Below are positions 8,650-17,075 of a stretch of DNA of 64,000 bases, piece after piece (position 1 is the stretch's first letter; the number at the start of each line of letters is the position of its first letter). A program made the translations under genes and the position numbers. A model generated the notes under the pieces. That model made no database searches, was not told the DNA's origin, and saw only the letters and a program-made list of their open reading frames with translations. Origin of the DNA: Roseovarius sp. 217. Lineage in GTDB: Bacteria > Pseudomonadota > Alphaproteobacteria > Rhodobacterales > Rhodobacteraceae. The stretch lies in assembly GCF_000152845.1 (NCBI RefSeq), contig NZ_CH902584.1, positions 1,538,886-1,602,885 on the forward strand. The letters run 5' to 3'.

Positions 8650-9582
8650 ATGCTGAGCATCTTTCTCCAGACCCTACCTTTCTTCATGATCATCGGGCTT
8701 GGATATGGTGCCGGGCGGACCGGGTTTTTCCCCGAGGCGGCGACCGCATGGCTCACGAAATTCGTGTTCTACTTTGCTCTCTCTGCCATGCTCTTTCGCT
8801 TTTCGGCAAACCTGACCCTATCCGAGGTGCTGGATTGGAATTTTGTGCTGGCCTATCTCTGGGCCACCGCGTTTGTCTATGGCATCGCCACGCTGGTGGC
8901 GATCCTGCGCCGCGTGAAACTCGAGGAAGTCGCCATCGAGGCGCAATGCGCAGTGATCGGCAATGTGGGATTTCTGGGCGTGCCGATGCTGGCCATGCTG
9001 ATGGGCGAGGCGGCGATTGGCTGGGTGATGATCGTGCTGGCGGTGGATCTCATCGTGTTCGGCTCGCTGGTGGTGATCCTGATCACCGGATCACGCGATG
9101 GGCGGCTCAGTCTGGGAATTCTGCGCACGGTGGGCATGGGTCTCTTGAAAAACCCTATGATCGTGTCGATCGTTCTGGGCCTGACATGGTCCGGCCTGCG
9201 GTTGCCAATCCCGGACACGATCAACGATTTCGTGCGCATTCTCGGCGGGGCTGCCACCCCCGGCGCGCTCTTTGCGATTGGCGCGTCGCTGGCCTCGAAA
9301 TCCGCAGAGCGGCCGTATATCGCGGGCTGGCTCTCGTTCTGCAAACTGGTGCTGCACCCGATTTTCGTGGCCTTTGCCGTGCTCGTGCTCTTTACAGTCG
9401 AGCCCTACGCAGGGGCCGTGATGATCGCCGCCTCCAGCCTGCCCGTCGCGGGCAATGTGTTTATGCTGGCCCAACATTACGGGGTCGCGCCCAAACGGGT
9501 CTCGTCCTCGATCCTGATTTCCACCGGGGCGGCAATCGTGACAGTGTCGCTTGTGATCGGCTGGGTGAACCAGCTTTACTGA
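8650..9582 (+). CDS. AEC family transporter (auxin efflux carrier type)
   Basis: About 310-residue inner-membrane protein with around ten hydrophobic segments and the AEC layout: TM1 IFLQTLPFFMIIGLGYGAGR at the N-terminus and a C-terminal half ending VTVSLVIGWVNQLY. The ATG at 8650 is chosen because the family starts right before TM1; an ATG at 8593 would add 19 residues. Neither has a strong ribosome site. Family members export or import small organic acids. The substrate is unknown, and the following fghA gene, 30 bases on, may be only a neighbour. Confidence 0.8.
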   Translation: MLSIFLQTLPFFMIIGLGYGAGRTGFFPEAATAWLTKFVFYFALSAMLFRFSANLTLSEVLDWNFVLAYLWATAFVYGIATLVAILRRVKLEEVAIEAQCAVIGNVGFLGVPMLAMLMGEAAIGWVMIVLAVDLIVFGSLVVILITGSRDGRLSLGILRTVGMGLLKNPMIVSIVLGLTWSGLRLPIPDTINDFVRILGGAATPGALFAIGASLASKSAERPYIAGWLSFCKLVLHPIFVAFAVLVLFTVEPYAGAVMIAASSLPVAGNVFMLAQHYGVAPKRVSSSILISTGAAIVTVSLVIGWVNQLY

Positions 9583-9612
9583 ACAGTCATCTTGACGTGA
9601 GAGGAGAACACT

Positions 9613-10446
9613 ATGGAAACGGTTTCTGAAAACACCTGTTTTGGCGGCACCCAGGGCGTCTATACCCATGCCTCCGATGTCTGCGGCGGGGATATGACCT
9701 TTGGCCTCTTCCTGCCCGCCGAGGCACAGGATGGCCCGGTCCCGGTGCTGTGGTATCTCTCGGGCCTGACCTGCACGCATGAAAATGCGATGGTCAAGGC
9801 TGGCGCGCAGGGCTGGGCGGCGGAACAGGGCATCGCGCTGGTGTTTCCCGACACGTCGCCCCGTGGCGACGGCGTGGCCAATGACGAGGCCTTTGATCTG
9901 GGGCAGGGGGCCGGGTTCTACGTAAACGCCACACAATCCCCTTGGGCGCCGCATTTCCGCATGTGGGACTATGTCGCCACGGAACTGCCCGCGCTGATCG
10001 GCGAGAATTTTGCCGTCGACATGGACCGGCAGGCCATTACGGGGCATTCCATGGGTGGGCATGGCGCATTGACGCTGGCCATGTCCCTGCCGGGGCGGTT
10101 CCGGTCCGTGTCGGCCTTGTCCCCGATCTGCAACCCGGTAAACAGTGACTGGGGCCGCAAGCAATTCACGGCCTATCTCGGTGCGGACGAATCCGCTTGG
10201 GCGGCGCATGACGCCAGCCTTTTGATGGCAGAGCGCGGCTTTGACGGGCCGGTTCTGGTGGATACGGGCACCAAGGATCAATTCCTTGATCTCCTGCGCC
10301 CCGAAACGCTGGCCCATGCCATGACCGCGCGTCGCCAAGAGGGCACGTTCCGGATGCAAAAGGGCTATGACCATAGCTATTTCTTCATCTCGACCTTTAT
10401 GGAGGATCACGTGACCTTCCATGCCGAGGCGCTCTATGCGGATTAA
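9613..10446 (+). CDS. fghA: S-formylglutathione hydrolase
   Basis: Cytosolic esterase-D-like serine hydrolase of 277 residues that splits S-formylglutathione to formate and glutathione, the second step of glutathione-dependent formaldehyde oxidation. The nucleophile elbow is GHSMGGHGA. The triad Asp is in DTGTKDQFLD and the His in GYDHSYFFIST. The GAGGAG before the start fits translation from 9613. The first-step enzyme frmA lies 3.8 kb away on the other strand. sthA follows after 3 bases, so the two are likely co-transcribed. Confidence 0.93.
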   Translation: METVSENTCFGGTQGVYTHASDVCGGDMTFGLFLPAEAQDGPVPVLWYLSGLTCTHENAMVKAGAQGWAAEQGIALVFPDTSPRGDGVANDEAFDLGQGAGFYVNATQSPWAPHFRMWDYVATELPALIGENFAVDMDRQAITGHSMGGHGALTLAMSLPGRFRSVSALSPICNPVNSDWGRKQFTAYLGADESAWAAHDASLLMAERGFDGPVLVDTGTKDQFLDLLRPETLAHAMTARRQEGTFRMQKGYDHSYFFISTFMEDHVTFHAEALYAD

Positions 10447-10449
10447 GAC

Positions 10450-11886
10450 ATGAGCCATTATGATCTGATCATCGTTGGCAGCGGTCCCGCAGGTCGGGCC
10501 GCTGCCATTCAGGCGGGCAAACTGAAACGCCGCGTGCTGGTGATCGACCGCAAGGACCGGCTGGGCGGCGTGTCCGTCCACACCGGCACGATCCCGTCCA
10601 AGACGCTGCGCGAGACCGTGCTCAACCTCTCGGGCTGGCGCGAGCGCAGCTTTTATGGTCGCTCTTACCGGGTCAAGGACAACATCGCCGCAGAGGATCT
10701 CAAGGCGCGGCTGCACATGACGCTCGACCACGAAGTTGACGTGCTCGAACATCAGTTCAATCGCAACCATGTCGATACGCTGCACGGCATGGCCCGGTTT
10801 GTGGATGACAAGACCATCGAGGTCGCGACCGAGGCGGGCGAAGTCACACGCCTGACCGCCGACCGCTTTCTGATCTCGACCGGGACCAAGACCTATCGCC
10901 CCGAGAATGTCCCCTTCAACGGGCGCTCCGTCGTGGACAGTGACGAGTTTCTCGAACTGGCCCGCATTCCGCGTAGTCTCATTGTGGTGGGCGCAGGTGT
11001 GATCGGGGTGGAATATGCCACGATGTTTTCCGCCCTCGACGTGCGCGTGACCCTGATCGAGCCGCGCGAGACATTCCTTGATTTCATTGACCGGGCCCTG
11101 ATTCAGGACTTTACCCATCAGATCCGCGAGAATGGCGTTGATCTGCGGCTTGGCTCGGCGATCGAGCGGATCGAGGACGCCAGCGATCATGTCGAGGTGA
11201 GCCTTGCCAATGGCCGCCATGTGCGTGCTGAAATGCTGCTCTTTGCCGCCGGGCGGATGGGGGCCACCTCTGCGCTCAATCTGGCGGCGGCAGGGCTCAA
11301 GACCGACCATCGCAACCGGATCGAGGTTAACCGCAAGACCTATCAGACCGCCGTGCCGCATATCTATGCCGCAGGCGATGTGATCGGGCATCCCAGCCTC
11401 GCCTCGACCTCGGTACAACAGGGGCGTGTCGCGGCCTGTCATGCGCTCGAGACGCCGACATTGCCTGAATCGCCTTGGTTTCCCTATGGCATCTATTCCG
11501 TGCCCGAGATTTCCACCTGTGGCATGTCCGAAGAGGAAATGCAGGAGCGCGGCATCCCCTATGAGGTGGGCGTCGCACGCTTTCGCGAGACCTCGCGTGG
11601 CCATATCATGGGGCTGGAACATGGCATGCTGAAGATGCTCTTTTCGCTCAAGACACGCCGGGTCTTGGGTGTGCAGATCGTGGGCGAGGGGGCGACGGAG
11701 CTGATCCACATCGCTCAGGCGGTTTTGAACCTCAAAGGCACGGTGGATTATTTCGTGCAGAACACGTTCAATTATCCAACCTTGGCTGAGGCTTACAAGA
11801 TCGCTGGCCTAGACGCGTTCAACCGCATGCCAATCCCCGAGGCCTATAAGGTGAGGCGTGACGCGGCCAAGCCGGAGACCTCCTGA
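10450..11886 (+). CDS. sthA: Si-specific NAD(P)+ transhydrogenase (soluble)
   Basis: 478-residue FAD flavoprotein of the disulfide reductase fold that exchanges reducing power between NADPH and NADH. The FAD motif is GSGPAGRAAA near residue 10. The redox disulfide of dihydrolipoamide dehydrogenases is replaced by HTGTIPSKTLRE, diagnostic of SthA. The second nucleotide-binding motif is GAGVIGVEYA, and the dimerisation domain ends with NYPTLAEAYKIA. It starts 3 bases after fghA. Pairing with formaldehyde oxidation would let NADH from that pathway be rebalanced, which is an inference. Confidence 0.92.
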   Translation: MSHYDLIIVGSGPAGRAAAIQAGKLKRRVLVIDRKDRLGGVSVHTGTIPSKTLRETVLNLSGWRERSFYGRSYRVKDNIAAEDLKARLHMTLDHEVDVLEHQFNRNHVDTLHGMARFVDDKTIEVATEAGEVTRLTADRFLISTGTKTYRPENVPFNGRSVVDSDEFLELARIPRSLIVVGAGVIGVEYATMFSALDVRVTLIEPRETFLDFIDRALIQDFTHQIRENGVDLRLGSAIERIEDASDHVEVSLANGRHVRAEMLLFAAGRMGATSALNLAAAGLKTDHRNRIEVNRKTYQTAVPHIYAAGDVIGHPSLASTSVQQGRVAACHALETPTLPESPWFPYGIYSVPEISTCGMSEEEMQERGIPYEVGVARFRETSRGHIMGLEHGMLKMLFSLKTRRVLGVQIVGEGATELIHIAQAVLNLKGTVDYFVQNTFNYPTLAEAYKIAGLDAFNRMPIPEAYKVRRDAAKPETS

Positions 11887-12045
11887 AAGGTCTGTTGCTG
11901 GGTTTGAACTGGCCTAGAGCTGCCGTCCATCCTCAAGCGATGAGCCGCGCGGTGCCCGACCGCGGGAGGGCGCTGAAACGATGAAGGACGGCACTTTATA
12001 CCTGCAAAACACTCCCGCGTTATACGTATGTTGATACGTTGCAAA

Positions 12046-12074
12046 GGCGCCCGCCCGGGGGGCGGTCGGGCGCC
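12046..12074. terminator. Hairpin between sthA and yghU
   Basis: GGCGCCCG and CGGGCGCC form a perfect 8-bp stem between two convergent genes. On the minus strand it is followed by TTTGC, on the plus strand by no T-run. A second small hairpin (GGTGCC-TAT-GGCACC) is at 12082-12096. Likely end region for both transcripts. Confidence 0.5.
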
Positions 12075-12165
12075 GCGCGGCGGTGCCTATGGCACCTCGA
12101 TTCCGCGCTTTGGTACTTGGAGCTAGCGTCCCCTTCAGGCCAAACCATCCCCGCCCCCAATCTCT

Positions 12166-13029
12166 TCATCCGCCGATCTTGTCCTGCGTCCGGGTTTCGA
12201 AATCCGAGGCGTCATGCCGCTCGTGCAATTGCATCTCCGGCGCGCCAAAGCTGCGGTTGACCATGCGCCCCCGTTGCACCGCCGGGCGGGCGTCGATCCG
12301 TTTGCTCCAATCCATGACGTTGGTGTAGCTTTCCACATCCAGAAACTTTGCCGCATCGTAAATGCGTCCAAGGCAGAGCTGCCCATACCAGGGCCAGATC
12401 GCCATATCGGCAATCGTATAGTCGTCACCCGCGATATAGGGCCGCTCCGCCAATTGCCGGTCGAGCACGTCAAGCTGTCGCTTCACCTCCATCGCGAAAC
12501 GGTCGATGGGATATTGCCATTTTTCGGGCGCATAGGCGTAGAAATGGCCAAAGCCACCGCCCAGATAGGGCGCGCTGCCCATCTGCCAAAAGAGCCAGTT
12601 GAGCGTTTCGGTGCGCGCGGGGCCGGAGGCGGGCAGGAAGGCCCCGAATTTCTCGGCCAGATGCATCAGAATCGAGGCGCTCTCGAACACGCGCATGGGG
12701 GTGTCGCCGCTGTGGTCCATCAGCGCCGGGATCTTGGAATTGGGGTTCACCGCGACAAAGCCAGAGCCGAACTGATCCCCCTCGCCGATGTCGATGCGCC
12801 AGGCGTCATATTCGGCATCATGGCCGGCTGCGAGCAGTTCCTCGAACATCACCGTGACCTTGACCCCGTTGGGCGTGGCCAGCGAATAAAGCTGAAAGGG
12901 ATGCTTGCCCACGGGCAGATCCTTGTCATGGGTCGCGCCTGAAATGGGCCGGTTGATCGAGGCGAATTGCCCACCAGAGGGGGCCTCCCATGTCCAGACG
13001 TCGGGCGGGGTGTAGGTGCTGTCGCTCAT
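12166..13029 (-). CDS. yghU: Glutathione S-transferase family protein, YghU type (disulfide-bond oxidoreductase)
   Basis: 287-residue member of the nu-class glutathione transferases. The thioredoxin-like N-terminal part begins near FQLYSLATPNGVKVTVMFEE; the TPNGVK segment is the glutathione-binding region of YghU. The all-helical C-terminal domain contains YTIADMAIWPWY. Characterised YghU binds two glutathiones and reduces disulfides. The start at 13029 has AAGGA 7 bases upstream. It lies downstream of frmA on the same strand, separated by a strong hairpin. Confidence 0.88.
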   Translation of the reverse strand: MSDSTYTPPDVWTWEAPSGGQFASINRPISGATHDKDLPVGKHPFQLYSLATPNGVKVTVMFEELLAAGHDAEYDAWRIDIGEGDQFGSGFVAVNPNSKIPALMDHSGDTPMRVFESASILMHLAEKFGAFLPASGPARTETLNWLFWQMGSAPYLGGGFGHFYAYAPEKWQYPIDRFAMEVKRQLDVLDRQLAERPYIAGDDYTIADMAIWPWYGQLCLGRIYDAAKFLDVESYTNVMDWSKRIDARPAVQRGRMVNRSFGAPEMQLHERHDASDFETRTQDKIGG

Positions 13030-13091
13030 CTTTTGATCCTTCATCGGGTTTGAGAGGGAATGTAATCGCTGGCTCATGACCCGCAATGCAA

Positions 13092-13119
13092 AACGCCGCA
13101 CAGGGGTCTGTGCGGCGTT
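13092..13119 (-). terminator. Intrinsic terminator of frmA
   Basis: A perfect 12-bp stem (AACGCCGCACAG and its complement) around a 4-base loop starts 21 bases after the frmA stop and ends in TTT on the minus strand. It separates frmA from yghU, which therefore probably has its own promoter. Confidence 0.7.
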
Positions 13120-13140
13120 GCGCGGGGTTATGGCGTGAGG

Positions 13141-14253
13141 TCAGTAGATGACGACGCTGCGGATACTCTCGCCCGCGTGCATCAATTCAAACCCTTTGTT
13201 GATATCATCGAGCGGCATGGTGTGGGTGATCATCGGGTCGATCTCGATCTTGCCCTGCATGTACCAATCGACAATCTTGGGCACATCCGTGCGCCCGCGC
13301 GCGCCGCCAAAGGCGGTCCCGCGCCACGACCGCCCCGTCACCAATTGGAACGGCCGCGTGCTGATCTCGGCGCCCGCCGGGGCCACACCGATGATGATGC
13401 TCTCGCCCCAGCCCTTGTGTGCCGCCTCCAGCGCCGTGCGCATCACGCCGACATTGCCAGTGGCGTCAAAGGTGTAATCCGCGCCACCGCCGGTCAGCTC
13501 GACCAGATGCGCCACCAGATCGCCCTTGACCTCCTTGGGGTTGACGAAATCGGTCATGCCAAACCGCGTTGCCATCTCGATCCGGCCCGGATTGAGGTCA
13601 ACGCCGACGATCTGATCCGCCCCCGCCAGCCGCAGCCCCTGCAACACGTTGAGACCGATACCGCCCAGACCGAACACAATCGCCCGGCTGCCAATCTCCA
13701 CCTTGGCGGTGTTGATCACCGCGCCGACGCCGGTGGTGACACCGCAACCGATGTAGCAAATCTTGTCGAACGGCGCATCCTTGCGCACCTTGGCCAGCGC
13801 AATCTCGGGCAGGACCGTGTGATTGGCAAAGGTCGAGCAGCCCATGTAATGCAGGATCGGCGTGCCATCCAGCATCGAGAACCGGCTGGTGCCATCGGGC
13901 ATCAGCCCCTGACCCTGGGTCGAGCGGATTTTCTGGCAGAGGTTGGTTTTCGGGTTGAGGCAATAGTCGCACTCGCGGCACTCGGGCGTATAGAGCGGGA
14001 TCACATGATCGCCCGGCACAAGGCTGGTCACACCGGGGCCGACCTCCAGCACCACACCCGCGCCCTCATGCCCCAGAATGGCCGGAAACGCCCCCTCGGG
14101 ATCGGCACCGGACAGGGTGAAATCATCGGTGTGGCACAGCCCCGTCGCCTTGATCTCCACCAGAACCTCACCCGCCTTCGGACCTTCGAGGTTCACCTCC
14201 ATGATCTCCATCGGCTTGCCAGCCTCAACAGCCACCGCCGCACGCGTTCTCAT
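13141..14253 (-). CDS. frmA: S-(hydroxymethyl)glutathione dehydrogenase / class III alcohol dehydrogenase
   Basis: 370-residue zinc- and NAD-dependent dehydrogenase that oxidises the formaldehyde-glutathione adduct to S-formylglutathione. Catalytic zinc residues are seen in GLCHTDDFTLSG and GHEGAGVV. The structural zinc site is PECRECDYCLNPKTNLC. The nucleotide-binding motif is GLGGIGLNVLQG. The end GFELMHAGESIRSVVIY is characteristic of class III enzymes. It works with fghA. The rhodobacterial name adhI has also been used. An AAAGGA lies just before the start. Confidence 0.95.
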   Translation of the reverse strand: MRTRAAVAVEAGKPMEIMEVNLEGPKAGEVLVEIKATGLCHTDDFTLSGADPEGAFPAILGHEGAGVVLEVGPGVTSLVPGDHVIPLYTPECRECDYCLNPKTNLCQKIRSTQGQGLMPDGTSRFSMLDGTPILHYMGCSTFANHTVLPEIALAKVRKDAPFDKICYIGCGVTTGVGAVINTAKVEIGSRAIVFGLGGIGLNVLQGLRLAGADQIVGVDLNPGRIEMATRFGMTDFVNPKEVKGDLVAHLVELTGGGADYTFDATGNVGVMRTALEAAHKGWGESIIIGVAPAGAEISTRPFQLVTGRSWRGTAFGGARGRTDVPKIVDWYMQGKIEIDPMITHTMPLDDINKGFELMHAGESIRSVVIY

Positions 14254-14338
14254 GATTTGTCCTTTCCTCTGAAATTTGCGCAGTCTTGCGTCATGCGGCG
14301 CGGTGTTTCAATATCCAGAGCGTCACGCAGGCTCTGGA

Positions 14339-14362
14339 CTGCGGCAATTTCTGCGGCAATTT
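14339..14362 (+). repeat. Two perfect 12-bp tandem repeats in the 5' region of the I78 gene
   Basis: CTGCGGCAATTT occurs twice head to tail, 20 bases before the start codon at 14383. A hairpin (CCAGAGC, 9-base loop, GCTCTGG at 14315-14337) lies just upstream. Together they make a structured leader; the function is unknown. Confidence 0.6.
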
Positions 14363-14382
14363 CCGGCAAGAGAGGCGAAAAC

Positions 14383-14652
14383 ATGAAGCATTTCCTCGGC
14401 ACAGCCCTGATGGTCGGGGCACTGGCGGGCTGTATCGGCCCGGAGGACACGCCCCCTGAAGAGAACGCCTGCGGTGCGGCGCAGATGCAGGCGCTGATCG
14501 GCACGCCGGTTGCGGCGCAGGATTTCTCAAACAGCGCCGCAGCAGTGCGCATCCTGCCGCCGGGGGCGATGATGACGATGGATCACCGCCCCGACCGGCT
14601 GAATATCGAGCATGACTCAGGCGGCGTGATCACCCGGATCTGGTGCGGGTGA
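14383..14652 (+). CDS. I78 family peptidase inhibitor, lipoprotein
   Basis: 89 residues. The signal peptide ends in a lipobox (ALAGC), so the mature form would be membrane-anchored in the periplasm. The rest matches the I78 inhibitor family: CGAAQMQALIGTP, then RILPPGAMMTMDHRPDRLNIEHD and a C-terminal IWCG. The conserved Cys pair may form a disulfide. Family members inhibit serine proteases such as subtilisin. AGAGG is spaced about 8 bases from the ATG. A longer in-frame reading reaching back to 13135 overlaps frmA and is not credible. Confidence 0.8.
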   Translation: MKHFLGTALMVGALAGCIGPEDTPPEENACGAAQMQALIGTPVAAQDFSNSAAAVRILPPGAMMTMDHRPDRLNIEHDSGGVITRIWCG

Positions 14653-14752
14653 GGCGGGGGGCACCAAGTCGAAATTCGATGTGACGTCTTTGAACTGCGC
14701 GTTGCGGCGGTTTCGGCTATCCTCCGCGCGGAATCAAGGCGCGGCACGCGCC

Positions 14753-14894
14753 GCCGCGCGGATCGCTGGGCCGTCCCGCGGCCTAGCGATTTGGAGAGGG
14801 AGCGCTATGCTGTGGGATCACACGAACTTTGTGGGCATAAAGTACCAGACAGTGTCGTTGCTTCGCTAGTCCCCGGCCCAGCGATCCGCGCGGC
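14753..14894. repeat. 142-bp element with 21-bp perfect terminal inverted repeats
   Basis: Bases 14753-14773 and 14874-14894 are perfect inverted copies (start GCCGCGCGGATCG). Inside them a further 7-bp pair (CTAGCGA and TCGCTAG) extends the potential stem. Between the arms a 20-codon frame (14807-14869, MLWDHTNFVGIKYQTVSLLR) has GGAGAGGGAG ahead of its ATG. The element could be a miniature transposable element, or a structured RNA with a leader peptide. I see no target duplication and no second copy in the window. Confidence 0.65.
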
Positions 14895-14935
14895 TGATGA
14901 CTCGACTCCGCCCATTGCCCGCTCTATTTGCTATA

Positions 14936-14950
14936 GAACAAATAGAGAAC
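14936..14950. promoter_or_regulatory. LexA (SOS) box of imuB
   Basis: GAAC-AAATAGA-GAAC is an exact match to the alphaproteobacterial SOS operator (GTTC-N7-GTTC read on the other strand). It ends 9 bases before the imuB ATG, so bound LexA should block its transcription. Confidence 0.85.
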
Positions 14951-14959
14951 AAAGTCACC

Positions 14960-16606
14960 ATGTCCACACGTCGCATCCTGTCGATCTGGTTTCCCCGGCT
15001 CGGGGCTGAACGCCTGCTGCGGCGGGCGACCGATCGGGACGCGCGGCTCTTTGCGGTGGTCAGTGCCGAGGCGCAGGATCAGGTGCTGACCTCTGTCTCA
15101 CTCCGGGCCGAGGCGCTGGGGCTGAGGCCTGGGCAGCCACTGCGCACAGCGCAGGCGCTGTGTCCCGATCTGATCACCCGCCCTCAGAACCGCGCCGCAG
15201 AGGCGGGATTCTTAGACGCGTTGGCTCGCTGGGTCGAACGGTTTTCACCGCTGGTGGGGATTGATGGCACGGCGGGGCTGTTGCTTGATGTCACCGGCTG
15301 CACGCATCTCTTTGGCGGCGAAGAGGGGCTGATCGCCACGCTGCGCGAGGCCGCGGCGGATCTCGGGCTGAGTGTGCGCTGCGGGTTGGCGGATACGGTC
15401 GGTGGCGCTTGGGCGCTGGCACGCTTTGCCGGGCAAGGGGTGGCCCCGATGCGCTCCGGCGATGCGATCGACCAAGAGGCCCGCGCCACCCGGTCGCGCG
15501 CTGCCAAGCGGCGGCATTGGGAACGGGGCGGCGCGGCACCTGCGGTGGCGGTCACGGCGCAGGCGGATGAGATTGCCCCGCCGGGGTATCTGCCCGAGAG
15601 GCTGGCCCCCTTGCCGGTGGCGGCCCTACGGTTGCCGCCTAAGATGACAGAGGATCTGGCGCGGCTCGGGCTGCGGCGGATCGGCGACTTGGCGGATCAG
15701 CCGCGTTCGACCCTTGCCCGCCGTTTTGGGCCAGAGCTGATGGTGCGGCTGGATCAGGCCTTTGGCCATGTGCCGGAACCGATGTCGCCCTCTGCCCCCG
15801 CCCCGCGCTTTGCCACCCGGCTGAGCCTGCCGGAACCCATTGGATTGCGCAGCGATCTTGAGGCCGCATTTTCCCGGCTGACCGAGCGGTTGTGCGTGCT
15901 TTTGCAGGCCAAGGCCCTTGGCGCGCGGCATCTGCGCATCGAGGCGTTTCGCGCCGACGGTAGCCTGCAATCGGTCGAGGTGCGGTTGGCGCGATGTGTC
16001 GATCGGCCCGAGGCGATGCTGCCACTGCTGGAGATGCAGCTTGACGGGATCGACGCCGGGTTTGGCATCGACATGCTACGGCTCGAGGCGATCGTCACGG
16101 CCCGGATGGAGACCCGGCAGGGAGAGAGCGGCATCGGCTGCGGGCGGGGTGCAGCGGAACAAGAGGCGGCGCTGGCGGATCTGATCACCCGGCTGGGGTC
16201 ACGGATCGGGCTGGAGTCAATCACCCGCCGTCATCCCGCCGAGAGCCATATTCCCGAGAAATCCGCGCTGACCCTTGCGGCGGCATGGTCTGTGCCCGCG
16301 CGCACGCCCTGGCCTGCTCCAGAGAGACCACGCCCCCTGTTGCTCTGGCGGCCAGAGCCGGTCACCCGACCCGAAGAGGGTTGGTCCACGCTGCCCTTTC
16401 GTTGGCGGGGACGGCTGCATGAGGTGGCAGGCGTCATAGGTCCCGAGCGCATCGCGCCGGAATGGTGGCTCGACGATCCGGATTGGCGCAGCGGTGTCCG
16501 CGATTACTGGCAGGTGGTGACGACGCGCGGCGAACGGCTCTGGCTGTTTCGCGCCCATGGTGGGCAAATCTCGGGCGGATGGTTCTGTCAGGGGCGCTTC
16601 GGCTGA
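14960..16606 (+). CDS. imuB: ImuB, Y-family DNA polymerase-like mutagenesis protein
   Basis: 548 residues. The N-terminus RRILSIWFPRLGAERLLRR is the ImuB form of the Y-family palm. The acidic catalytic residues of true Y polymerases are absent from this position, as usual for ImuB, which acts as a hub between DnaE2 and the beta clamp. Finger, thumb and little-finger regions follow, then a long C-terminal tail. The LexA box directly ahead indicates SOS induction. imuA and dnaE2, its usual operon partners, are not beside it: DUF2794 and tag genes follow instead. Confidence 0.88.
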   Translation: MSTRRILSIWFPRLGAERLLRRATDRDARLFAVVSAEAQDQVLTSVSLRAEALGLRPGQPLRTAQALCPDLITRPQNRAAEAGFLDALARWVERFSPLVGIDGTAGLLLDVTGCTHLFGGEEGLIATLREAAADLGLSVRCGLADTVGGAWALARFAGQGVAPMRSGDAIDQEARATRSRAAKRRHWERGGAAPAVAVTAQADEIAPPGYLPERLAPLPVAALRLPPKMTEDLARLGLRRIGDLADQPRSTLARRFGPELMVRLDQAFGHVPEPMSPSAPAPRFATRLSLPEPIGLRSDLEAAFSRLTERLCVLLQAKALGARHLRIEAFRADGSLQSVEVRLARCVDRPEAMLPLLEMQLDGIDAGFGIDMLRLEAIVTARMETRQGESGIGCGRGAAEQEAALADLITRLGSRIGLESITRRHPAESHIPEKSALTLAAAWSVPARTPWPAPERPRPLLLWRPEPVTRPEEGWSTLPFRWRGRLHEVAGVIGPERIAPEWWLDDPDWRSGVRDYWQVVTTRGERLWLFRAHGGQISGGWFCQGRFG

Positions 16607-16660
16607 GGCGCTGTCAGGAAAGCGCTTGATTTGGGGCGGGATTGGCGCAACTCTGAGACT

Positions 16661-17008
16661 ATGAGTTTGCAAAGCCTTGGCCCGCTCGCGGGCGCGCATC
16701 CCGCACCGTCGCAGGTGGCGTTCCAACGCAATGAACTGGGCGTGATCCTGTCGCTCTATGGGCGCATGGTCGCGGCGGGGGAATGGCGCGATTACGGCAT
16801 TTCCTGCCTGCGCGAGGTGGCGGTGTTCTCGGTCTTTCGACGCACCGCCGAGCATCCGCTCTACCGGATCGAAAAGCGGCCAAAACTGCAGGGCAAACAG
16901 GGGCAATATGCGGTCATCGGCATGGATGGTCAGGTGCTCAAGCGGGGCCAGGATCTGCGCACCGTGCTCCGCGTGCTGGAGCGCAAGCTGATCCGGTCGG
17001 TGGACTAG
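16661..17008 (+). CDS. DUF2794 domain-containing protein
   Basis: 115-residue cytosolic protein of a family confined to alphaproteobacteria. Recognisable stretches are VAFQRNELGVILSLYGRMVAAGEW and the C-terminal DLRTVLRVLERKL. The ATG at 16661 is chosen because the match begins shortly after; only a weak GAG precedes it. It is 54 bases downstream of imuB and may read through from it. No function is established for the family. Confidence 0.75.
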   Translation: MSLQSLGPLAGAHPAPSQVAFQRNELGVILSLYGRMVAAGEWRDYGISCLREVAVFSVFRRTAEHPLYRIEKRPKLQGKQGQYAVIGMDGQVLKRGQDLRTVLRVLERKLIRSVD

Positions 17009-17075
17009 AGCAACTTCAGAACAGATTGATAGACGTTCTGGGTGCGAAATTGCGCCGAGCCAAACGCTGCAAGAC

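Larger units (their letters stand above)
14653..14959 (+). other. Non-coding region before imuB: hairpin, inverted-repeat element and LexA box
   Basis: A 307-base gap. From left to right: a hairpin GGCGCG-GCA-CGCGCC at 14738-14752 (possible transcript end), the inverted-repeat element at 14753-14894, and the LexA box at 14936-14950. No imuA-like reading frame is present. Confidence 0.7.

Noticed and set aside
9091..11709. Minus-strand open frame of 872 codons across the AEC, fghA and sthA genes
   Set aside because: It lies antisense to three recognised genes. It is rich in His, Arg and Gly, with no domain. It is a by-product of high GC codon use on the other strand.
13135..14381. Plus-strand open frame running into the I78 inhibitor gene
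   Set aside because: All but its end is antisense to frmA. Only the part from the ATG at 14383 has a signal peptide and family match.
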